Of a stretch of 64,000 nt of DNA, positions 56,100-64,000 are shown one piece after another (position 1 is the stretch's first letter; each line of letters opens with the position of its first letter). The stretch spans positions 35,845,609 to 35,909,608 of the forward strand of contig CM075760.1 in NCBI GenBank assembly GCA_037974335.1. Direction: 5' to 3'. The notes under the pieces were generated by a model. It was not told where the DNA came from and did not search any database. It was given only the letters and a program-made list of their open reading frames with translations. The translations under genes and the position numbers were made by a program. Source of the stretch: Prionace glauca. Its lineage: Eukaryota > Chordata > Chondrichthyes > Carcharhiniformes > Carcharhinidae.

Positions 56100-56532
56100 T
56101 AAGACCATAGGAAAGAAACATGAGAAATAGGAGCATGAGTAGTCCATTTAGCCCTTCGAGCCTGCCCCGCCATTCAATAAGATCATGGCTGACCTGAAGT
56201 GGATCTGTTCCACTTTCCCACTTTCTCCCCATAACCCTTAATTCCCCTGTCTGTCAGAAACCTATCTACCCGTGACTTAAATATATTTAGCGAGGTGGCT
56301 TCCACCACTTCAATGGGCAGAAAATTCCAGAGATTCACCAGCCTTTGAGTGAAGAAGTTCCTCCTCCACTCTGATCTAAACTGCACCTCTCCCCCCCTTA
56401 TCTTGAGGTTGTGCCCCCTCGTACTGCTGTCCTTTCTAAGCGGGAAGAATCTCTCTCCCTCTACCCTATCCATCCCTTTCATTATCTTATACGTCTCTAT
56501 AACATCCCCCCTAATCCTTCTAAACTCCACGA
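56100..56532 (-). repeat. CR1-like LINE 3' end
   Basis: The minus strand reads VEFRRIRGDVIETYKIMKG, FFTQRLVNLWNFLPIEVVEA and FLTDRGIKGYGEKVGKWNRS, with a plus-side tail TAGGAGCATGAGTAGTCC. It is older than the 59.7-kb copy. Confidence 0.9.
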
Positions 56533-56815
56533 CAGACCAGTTTATGAGTGAATTCACCGAGGTTCTCTTCATTCTTCACTCATTCTGTCTCTGGATTTGA
56601 TCAGAAAAAGGCAGAGATGAAGGTGTCTTTACACGGGTGGGTCACTGGGTGGCGCAGTGACTCTGTCTCGAGAGGGTCCTGAGTTCAACCACATCCCACC
56701 CATGACTGGGGGGGACATGCCTATCTGGGAAAGGGGGGGAAACCGGATCATAGGGAAATGGAGCGGAGTTGATGGGTTTAGGAGAACGGAATTAAGCCAA
56801 GACAGGGATGGTTAA
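56533..56815. other. Spacer beyond the IgM membrane 3' end
   Basis: A tRNA-like stretch near 56,640-56,705 (GGTGGCGCAGTGACTC, GTTCAACCA) does not close a cloverleaf. Nothing else is recognised. Confidence 0.4.
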
Positions 56816-56818
56816 ATT

Positions 56819-56824
56819 TTTATT
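56819..56824 (-). terminator. Poly(A) signal for membrane IgM, cluster 2
   Basis: There is an AATAAA hexamer on the minus strand about 460 bp downstream of the TM2 stop. It is the first such hexamer pair in the right place and defines the likely 3' end of the cluster 2 transcription unit. Confidence 0.6.
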
Positions 56825-57284
56825 CAAAATTTATTTAAAAATTCAGAGAATATTTTACAGCGAAATTGTTTTTTTTTAAAGTTAGGAAAGTGAACATAGC
56901 GATCGAGGGTCACATTGAGAACAGGAGACATGTACGGAGAATCCGTCAATATTTGTACATCTGTTACATTAACCAGAAAGAGAATACAGATCCTTAATAG
57001 AAAGAGGAATTAACAAACGTGAATAAGGAATGAGAAATTATTTATACATTAAGTTTACACTAGGGGGGAAACTATTAACCACAATAACATTATAACAAAA
57101 AAAACCTCGTACTTTTCACACTGAAAACTGAAATAATGTCTATTGTTGCCTCAGTTACAGATCCAGAATGATAAACTGAGAGAAATTTACTGATAGATTC
57201 ACCGAGAGCAGATATTGTATTGGAGCCATACACAGATCTTTATAATCAGCTGAGGGAAATCTGCAGCGTCCAAAATTCAACCCA

Positions 57285-57293
57285 TCATTTGAT
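57285..57293 (-). CDS. IGHM: IgM membrane exon 2 (cytoplasmic tail), cluster 2
   Basis: An acceptor TTTTACAG is followed by ATC AAA TGA, giving Ile-Lys-stop. TM1 ends in phase 0 after Val-Lys, so the cytoplasmic tail reads ...VK-IK. This is the short tail typical of vertebrate mu chains (usually K-V-K). The 3' UTR follows to the poly(A) signal near 56.82 kb. Confidence 0.85.
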   Translation of the reverse strand: MK

Positions 57294-57427
57294 CTGTAAA
57301 ATAAAGAGGCAATATTGAAGCAGATGTTTCTGATGCGGGACATTAATGTTTTTAATCAGTGAAACAATGAGAGATTTTTCAAATCCATTCTGCCAGTTTG
57401 AAATGTGAGTGAATTGAATCATCTCAC

Positions 57428-57555
57428 CTTCACCAGAGTGACGGCAGTACTGTAGAAAATGCTCAGGAAGAACAGGACGATGAATGTGGAAGCGGTTGTC
57501 CAGATGTTGCTGTTATCATCCTCACTGTCTTCAATCCAGATGCGGTCGGTGGGGT
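57428..57555 (-). CDS. IGHM: IgM membrane exon 1 (TM), cluster 2
   Basis: This exon encodes the extracellular spacer and membrane anchor of surface IgM. The minus strand has acceptor CCCCTAG and donor GTGAGAT. The 128-nt exon reads [18 protein letters not shown], an acidic spacer, then the TM helix [20 protein letters not shown] ending TLVK. The polar STF and [10 protein letters not shown] positions are the conserved CART-type face that contacts CD79. It joins in frame to the internal CH4 donor (G+AC makes Asp) and ends in phase 0. Confidence 0.95.
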
Positions 57556-58094
57556 CTAGGGGACAGAGGCCAGGAAATGGAATTAGATTACTTTATTTAT
57601 CCAGGGAATCTCATTGTTTTCTTTTCCCTGTTCTCCTTTATAAACTGTTCATTCATTCTCATGTCTAATTTTCAATGTATATCTCCTGTTAAATTCAGGA
57701 CACTCAGTAACAGATCTCCATAACTATTTTCACATCTGATCCTTATTGGTATTCCTTGGAGAGTCCATGTCAGAAAGCACTGAAGGTGTTTTCTTGATAA
57801 TCAGTTCATTTTGAAGAATGTTCTGACTGATCTGGAGGAACATTCCCCTGTCAATGATTGTTTCCACAGATGGTGACTGATCTGTAAACTGTGAATGCTG
57901 CTGTTTAAGATCTGGGATGTAATTTCCAATCTTTGCTTATTTCAGTGGAAATGTTTAGTAAATCATGAGCTTAACTCAGTTTCTCAACGTGTTTGGCGGT
58001 GTTTTGAGAATTGGGATAGTTATCGGTGTGTATGTCCATTCAAATTCACATTTAAATTTTACTTTCATCATTCACCTGCCGTTTGTATTAAAGA

Positions 58095-58099
58095 TTGTA

Positions 58100-58131
<32 letters not shown>

Positions 58132-58149
58132 TCTGTGTGTGTGTGTGCC

Positions 58150-58188
<39 letters not shown>

Positions 58189-59705
58189 GAACACTTCCTG
58201 AGCTGCATTAATTTTTGGTTCTGAGTTAATCTGTGTGTATGAGGGATAATGAACATGTTCATTTGCCTGTGTTTGTTGATTTGTGTAGTTGTGTGTCTGT
58301 GTGTATAATTTATTCTTCAGATATTGTGGATATATGACTATTATTGTGTGAAGTCTCTGTATATTTATTAATGCCACTCTTAACGTGTGCACGTGTTTCT
58401 GCCTGTTTCAATGTGTAAATTTGTGTCACTCGAATAATGTTTCCTTCTCTTTCTGTGTGTGTCTGTTCCTCCGTGCGTTTGTGTGTGTATCTGTTGACAT
58501 ATTAGTGCATGTAAATTCGTGTTGGTAGTTATTTATAACAATGTGTCAGTGTATGGCTGTGTTTCCATGTGTAGTATTGTGTGCTGTGGTGTTCTGTTCT
58601 GAAGGAGCGTGTGAATGTTTGCATCCATATGTTTGTGTGAAAATATTTTGCTCTCTGTTCCTCTATATGCAGTATGTTAATATTGTTATATCTATTTCCC
58701 TGTATAAGTGATAATGTGTATAACATTGTGGGTCTCTATATCTGTATTCATTTCAGCGTGAACGTGTGAGAACATGCATTTGTTTGAGTGTGTGTATCTA
58801 TTTGTGTATGTTTTGGACCTGCATAAATGTTATCTGTCCGTATTGTGTGTATGCATGTACGTGTTTGTGTTTGTGTCCGTGCACCTAGTCCGTATGTTTA
58901 GGTAAGTGTGTAGTTGTGTGTTTGTGTGTGTTTCTGCGGGCGTTTGTACATATTTGATAATTTGTGTGCATGTTTTGTTTTGTGCCTTCTTGTACAAGTC
59001 CGTGCCTGTGTGTGCAGGTGTGGGTGTATGCCCCCTTGTGCATGCATGTGTGCGTGTATATGTGTGTGCGTGTGTGTGTGTGTGTGTGCGTGTGTGTGCA
59101 TGGTGCGTATGGGACAGAGTGAGAGCGAGAGAGAAAGAGAGAGTATTTGTGTATGCACGCATTTTTGTTTGTATATGTATAGTCCATTAGTGTATTCGAG
59201 GGAGCGTGCTTGTTTGAGTACGTTTGTGCGTATATTGTGTGTTCTTCTGATCCGTGTATGTGCATTTGTATTTCTGAATGTATCTGTGTTTTTGTTGTGT
59301 ATGTATTTGTGCGTATTGTGTATTTGTGAGATTCTGTGTCTGTATTTGAATGTGCCTGTCTATATTTCTGTGTGTGGGACTATGTGTATGCGTTTGTGTG
59401 TTATATTAACATTCTGTATTCGTGTGCATAGGTATGAGTATGTGTATTTGTGCAATTGTGTCCACGTTTCTGTGTGTGCGTGTGTGTGTGTATGTGTGTG
59501 AGTGTGTAGTGTGTCTGTATGTGTGAATGTGTGTGTGTATGTGTGTGTGAGTGTGTGTATGTGTGTGTGAGTGTGTAGTGTGTGTATGTATGTGTGTGTG
59601 TGAGTGTGTAGTGTGTGTATGTGTGTGTGAGTGAGTGTATGTGTGTGTGAGAGTGTGTGTGTGTGTGTGTGAGTGTGTGTGTGAGTGTGGGTGTGTACGC
59701 CTATG
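58095..59705 (+). repeat. GT-rich tract of about 1.6 kb
   Basis: GTGTGTGT runs are mixed with degenerate TGTGTATTTGTGTG sequence. Pure runs lie near 58,099-58,120, 58,156-58,182 and 59,468-59,680. On the Ig transcript this is CA-rich. Overlapping ORFs of Thr-His or Cys-Val are artefacts. Confidence 0.95.
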
Positions 59706-59711
59706 TATGTA

Positions 59712-60525
59712 TGAGGTGGTCCACTTTGGTAGGAGGAATGGTAGGAAGGACTATTACTTACGGGGCGAAAAACTGCAGCAGGCGACGGTGCAGAGGGACC
59801 TCGGGGTCCTTGTGCATGAGTCGCAAAAACCCAGCTTGCAGGTGCAGCAGGTGGTCAGGAAGGCGAATGGGATGCTGGCCTTCATAGCGAGGGGGATTGA
59901 ATATAAAAGTAGGGAGGTCTTGCTGCAGCTGTATAGGGCATTGGTGAGGCCGCAGCTGGAGTACTGTGTGCAGTTTTGGGCGCCGCACCTGCGCAAGGAT
60001 ATTTTGGCCCTGGAGAGAGTGCAGAGGAGGTTTACTAGGCTGATACCGGAGTTGAGGGGATTGAGCTATGAGGAGAGGCTGAATAAACTAGGCTTGTACT
60101 CGTTAGAGTTTAGAAGAATGAGGGGAGATCTCATTGAGACGTATAAGATGATGAATGGGATGGATAGGATAGAGGGGGAGAGACTGTTCCCGCTCAAAAA
60201 AGACAGTAGGACTAGGGGGCACAGCCTCAAGATAAAGGGGGGGCGGTTTAGAACAGAGTTGAGGAGGAACTTCTTCACTCAAAGGGTGGTGAATCTCTGG
60301 AATTCTCTGCCCGTTGAAGTGGTGGAGGCTGCCTCGCTAAATATTTTTAAGAAACGGGTTGATGGGTTTTTGATAAGAGAAGGGATTAAGGGTTATGGGG
60401 AGAGGGCGGGAAGGTGGAGCTGAGTCACGACAGATCAGCCATGATCTTATTGAATGGTGGGGCAGGCTCGAGGGGCCAGATGGCCTACTCCTGCTCCTAT
60501 TTCTTATGTTCTTATGTTCTTAAGT
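59712..60525 (+). mobile_element. CR1-like LINE 3' end, young copy
   Basis: The plus strand is open for about 230 codons from FGRRNGRKDYYLRGEKLQQA through LGVLVHESQKPSLQVQQVVR to LIREGIKGYGERAGRW, then the tail ending GCTCCTATTTCTTATGTTCT. It is 5'-truncated within the RT at the point where the GT tract begins. Earlier codons in the same frame are GT repeat, not LINE. High identity to 26,861-27,559 suggests recent insertion. Confidence 0.95.
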
Positions 60526-61594
60526 TTTGGGCAGCATTATCAGTGTGTGTATTTTTTTAACTGTTGCTCCAAGTTTCACCGACCATAGTGAAGTGAATAT
60601 GATCCAGACAACCCGAATAATGGAACATATTTTCAATGTTTTGCTGGAGAAATGTATTTTATGTGAGGGGCACGGTGATATCAGGAGAGAGAATGAAATA
60701 ATTCATTGATGTATCTCAGAGAGCTCAGGGACAGAACAGTTAAAACCCGGGGAGGAATCTATGACTTGTTTAAATTTGTATTCTGGGAAATCAATGCCAG
60801 CACATGGTTAACAGGAACAAGAGTGTTGAGACATTTTAAATTATGTTCCATTAGTTTATATATATATTTCAATCATTAAGATAATGATACTTCAAAATCT
60901 GTAGCAAGTAAACCTGAAACTAATTTGTACTGTTGGCAGCTGGGTCCTTATAGTAAAGAAATGTTCCCTTCCAAACACAGAAGAGGGAAGAGAGTGAGCT
61001 CAGACTTTCCCTCCCCCTACCCGGTGATACAATGTCCCTGATGGTTCTAACCACTGAGGAGGTAGAGGTGAGTGGATTAAATAATGACATTCCTCCTCTT
61101 TTCATTGAGGAAGTTTTGCGACATGGATTAGCTACTGCTCCTCCCCTCTCTTTGCTGGGTTAGTGGGAATCCAGGATATTAACAATTTCACTCTCCCTCA
61201 ATCCGATGGGGGGAATATTTCTCCATGTTTTTTTGTATGTGACCCTCACTTCAGTTCCCAGTAGGTGCGGTGCAGTAGCTTAAAGAGGTGGTCAATGAAA
61301 GAAGCAGGGGCCCAGCGATCTAAATGTTGTGTTTGTGTGTCAGGCATGTTAAAAATGTCGGAGTGTTTTCCCCTCAGCGGGAGGAAAGTCAGTGAAGATA
61401 TTTTGCAGAATCCTGTAATGAATGTGCTGTACTCTATCCCTGACCCAGTGTCTATCTCCGCTGGGAGCACTGGTTCAACAATGTTGGGTCCGAGACATGA
61501 AAATATCTGACTCAAAATCAAAGATATGGAAGTAAAACTGAAAAACAACCAATTAAACAATTGGGTATTTCATTGATCGTTAGAGGAAAATGTT

Positions 61595-61600
61595 TTTATT
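61595..61600 (-). terminator. Poly(A) signal for secreted IgM, cluster 2
   Basis: There is an AATAAA hexamer on the minus strand about 40 bp after the secretory stop. A second overlapping candidate lies a few bases further left. Its nearness to the stop fits short mu-secretory 3' ends. Confidence 0.6.
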
Positions 61601-61636
61601 CTTTTTATTGTAGTTTTTAATGGAAGTGAGTGACTC

Positions 61637-62028
61637 TCATTGACATGAATTAACCGTGTCCATCAGTGCAAGGGAAATGTTCACAAAACTGGGTTTACCG
61701 CTGGATTTGTCAACTGTTCTGTTGATGATCTTCAAGGGGATGGCTTCATGTCCCACCACACAGGAGTAAGAAGCGCCGCTGGACCATTCCTCTGCTGCAA
61801 TGGATAACAGGCTGTACATGAAGAAGGAGCTATCGCCGTTCTCCGCCACCACCTCGGTGTTCCTGTAGTTCCCGGGATTCACCGGCTTGTCATTGACGGT
61901 CCATTTGACGAAGATCTCTCGGGGGGAGAAACCTCTCACTAAGCAGCTGAGGGAGACGAAACTCTGAGCGGAGACGTCTTCTGCCGAGGGCAGGAGGACA
62001 GAGACGACCGGTTCCCGCGGATTTGGAT
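61637..62028 (-). CDS. IGHM: IgM heavy chain CH4 exon with secretory tail, cluster 2
   Basis: This is the fourth mu constant domain plus the tailpiece that supports polymer and J-chain binding. The acceptor is TTTTCTGCAG at 62,029 and onward. The exon reads [20 protein letters not shown], then [47 protein letters not shown] and [11 protein letters not shown], with both Ig cysteines and Trp. The secretory tail [19 protein letters not shown] ends at TGA 61,637-61,639 and includes the NIS glycosylation site and the penultimate Cys. The internal donor at SSG|GTAAAC (exon end 61,699) is used for the membrane form. The frame is fully open. Confidence 0.96.
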
Positions 62029-62214
62029 CTGCAGAAAATGTACGATAAATGTCAATAAACTGGAGAGTTCTGGAGACAATGAAACCACTGGTTAGATATC
62101 AGGGAAATGTGCTTCGCTTCTGATTTTAACTCTTCCCATTTTTGATTTGCAGCTTGGAGGGGAGGTGAACACAATTTTTTTCTCAAATAACTCAGGAGGG
62201 GGCGGAGTGGAAAG

Positions 62215-62770
62215 ATTCAGAAAGTTTACAGCACAGAATCAGGCCATTCGGCCCGACTAATCTACTTTTTCTTTTTGGTTTTCTGGTTTTTGATGCTCCA
62301 CATCGCCTTCAGTTCACTTTTCACTCATCAACACATCAAACTCCCCAGAAAAATATCAATCGGCCCAGAGTCGTTTAGTTCAGGAGAGTTCGCCTCTCAT
62401 CCTCCTCCGCTCTAAGGAGAAAAGCCCCAGCTCCCTCAACCTTTCCTCATAAGACCTACCCTCCAAACCAGGCAGCATCCTGGTAAATCTCCTCTGCACT
62501 CTCTCCAATGCTTCCACATCCTTCTTATAGTGAGGTGACTAGAACTGCACACAATATTCCAAATGTGGTCTCACCAAGGCCCTGTACACTTGCAGTATAA
62601 CCCCACGGCTCTGAAACTCTAACCCCCTGTTAATAAACACTAACACACTTTAAGCATTCTTCACGGCTCTATCCACTTGAGTGGCAATCTTCAGAGATCT
62701 GTGGATATGAACCCCGGGATCTTTCTGTTCCTTCACATTGCTCAGAACCCTGCCATTGACCCTACATTTA
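62215..62770 (-). repeat. LINE 3' region in the CH3-CH4 intron
   Basis: The plus strand carries ATCAGGCCATTCGGCCCGAC (tail) and the complement of the RT C-terminus, with CTCTGCACTCTCTCCAATGC and AATGTGGTCTCACCAAGGCC, ending near CTGCCATTGACCC. It inserts in the same orientation as Ig transcription and ends about 20 bp from the CH3 donor. Confidence 0.85.
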
Positions 62771-62792
62771 TTGCTTCAATCTCTCAGCTCAC

Positions 62793-63101
62793 CTGTTTCC
62801 TTGTGGATAGATGCTCTTAGAGGAGTCGGCAGATCCTGATGGCTCACCACGCACTCAAACACAGACGCACTCAGCCAGGCTTGTGTGGAGATGCTTAATT
62901 TGCTGATCACGCTGTCACGATCCGCTCCGGGCTTTTCGGCAATCTCTGATTTCAAATACTTCCTGTCTCGGATCCAGGACACGTTAACTCCATCAGGAGC
63001 ATGAGAAATGATGCAGGTTAAGGTCACGGTCGCCTCCAGTAAGACCTGTTCTATTGGTGGTGGCTGTATCTTCACTGTGGTATCAAGGCACAGGGGAGGA
63101 T
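62793..63101 (-). CDS. IGHM: IgM heavy chain CH3 exon, cluster 2
   Basis: This is the complete third constant domain of the upstream cluster. The minus strand has acceptor TTCACAG and donor GTGAGC; the 309-nt exon is in phase 1 at both ends. It reads [67 protein letters not shown] and [14 protein letters not shown]. The Cys pair, Trp, and QDLPTPLR match elasmobranch Cmu3. A Cys near residue 5 could form an interchain bond. The exon is intact, and its left 107 nt match the partial CH3 at position 1. Confidence 0.96.
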
Positions 63102-64000
63102 CTGTGAATGAGAAATGAAAATGAGCCCTAGTTCCCCCTCAGAAGCAGGACAGCAGTCTTCAGCCTGAAGGAGACAAAGTCGCCTTCAATATATCAATCT
63201 CTAACTCTCGCCTTTCACCTTCCATGGCGAATGGGAAGCCAGCTTGCTGTATGGAATCATTCCCTGTATTAAATATTGGAGCAGCGGTAACATTTCCATG
63301 AATCAGAATTGGAGAATTCCCAAACAAACACACCATCCTGATCTCAGGGAAAAAGTACTGGCCGTTGGTTATTAATAGGGTGGATGCACTTTCTAATATT
63401 TTACCCCTGTGCTGTGACCTATGAAACATTCTCACACCTACTGTCTCTCCGAAGTTTACCAGCTGTCTCAGGAACAAGCTGACATCAAGGCCACCTCACT
63501 CACTATATTGCTTCAAACCGAAAGGGGGCACTCTTTTAAGGGGAGGCAGTGGCATATGGTGTTGTCAATGGACTTATAACCTAGGGCAAGACTCTGGGGA
63601 CACAGATTCGAATCCCATCATTGCAAATGTGAAATTTGAATTTTGTAAAAATCTATAATTTAAAGTTGAAATGGTTCTCATGAAGCGATTGCTGTAAAAC
63701 CCCTCCTAGTTCACAAATGTTCCTTACCAAAATCAACCTGCTGTCTTTATCTGGCCTGGCATGCATGTGACTCCAAATTCACAGCAACGTGAGTGACACT
63801 TCAGTGCCCTCAGGTTTGGGAAATAAATGCACATCTCAGGAAGGGATAACAAAAAATTGTTTTTCTGATGAAATTCTGAATGAGATATTGTCCTAATGCA
63901 GCAAACTACAGGACAATAACTCACAAGTTGTTCAATGCTTTGTACCAACTTTAATAGATCACTAATTCTGATTAACATCAGAATGATAAGTGTTGTCCTG
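63102..64000 (-). other. CH2-CH3 intron, cluster 2 (runs off the right edge)
   Basis: This is near-identical to 108-1,006. It contains the shared family A SINE. By alignment the CH2 donor should lie about 16 bp beyond the right end. No coding sequence is present here. Confidence 0.85.
63545..63832 (+). repeat. SINE family A, copy shared by both clusters
   Basis: This is the same insertion as 551-838 with a handful of substitutions, showing that it was present before the clusters separated. Confidence 0.75.

Larger units (their letters stand above)
57556..61698 (-). other. CH4-TM1 intron, cluster 2
   Basis: The 4.1-kb intron contains the secretory terminal codons, the secretory poly(A) signal, about 1 kb of non-repetitive AT-rich sequence (60,526-61,590), a LINE end and a GT-rich tract. 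Regulation between secreted and membrane forms depends on splicing across it. Confidence 0.85.

Noticed and set aside
56640-56710. tRNA-like sequence
   Set aside because: There is a B-box-like GTTCAACCA but no acceptor or anticodon stem can be formed; it is probably a SINE scrap.
59635-60423. 262-codon ORF starting in the GT tract
   Set aside because: The first 25 or so codons are GT repeat read in frame by chance; only the LINE part is real.
1-64000. LTR retrovirus, Polinton or other virus-like element
   Set aside because: No paired LTRs, capsid, envelope, integrase or retroviral polymerase motif was recognised; all RT-like sequence is non-LTR LINE.

Overview
The window is vertebrate genomic DNA from a cartilaginous fish, most likely a shark. 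It is part of an immunoglobulin mu (IgM) heavy-chain locus in the elasmobranch cluster arrangement, where each V, D, J and constant-exon set forms its own unit. The evidence is a germline VH with a split leader, an isolated D and J with recombination signals, elasmobranch-type Cmu domains, and many shark LINE and SINE families. Species cannot be named from sequence alone. All Ig genes and the one intact receptor gene lie on the minus strand, so transcription runs from high to low coordinates.

Layout in transcription order. (1) 63.1-56.8 kb: the 3' part of an upstream IgM cluster (cluster 2), with CH3, CH4 plus secretory tail, a 4.1-kb intron holding a very long GT-rich tract and a well preserved LINE, then TM1, TM2 and the membrane poly(A) signal. 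(2) 56.8-13.75 kb: 43 kb between clusters. It holds truncated LINEs and SINEs, a CpG-rich promoter-like block near 54.2-55.0 kb, seven tRNA or tRNA-like genes (52.9-47.8 kb), an intact two-exon GPR139-like receptor gene (46.6-45.1 kb), an 84-bp minisatellite, and a VH pseudogene (21.3-22.15 kb) carrying two retroposon insertions. (3) 13.64-1 kb: cluster 1, with VH, one D, JH, a 10.3-kb J-C intron, CH1, CH2 and the first part of CH3, which runs off the left edge.

Positions 1-1000 are a close copy of 62,995-63,990 (about 95-97% by eye, almost no indels). The window therefore spans almost exactly one 63-kb repeat of a cluster array. The V, D and J carry intact 23, 12/22 and 12-bp spacer signals, so cluster 1 is unrearranged and looks competent to recombine as V-D-J. 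The CH exons splice in matching phase. CH4 holds an internal donor that joins in frame to TM1, the standard choice between secreted and membrane IgM.

The most notable unexplained structure is the J-C intron. Just upstream of CH1 lies a 2.7-kb repeat block whose strand asymmetry flips abruptly near 3,830: G-rich on the transcript strand next to the C exons and C-rich on the far side. The J-proximal 2 kb is a set of diverged tandem duplicates. The rest of the window is mostly ordinary shark repeat sequence. No LTR retrovirus, Polinton or other capsid-bearing element was recognised.
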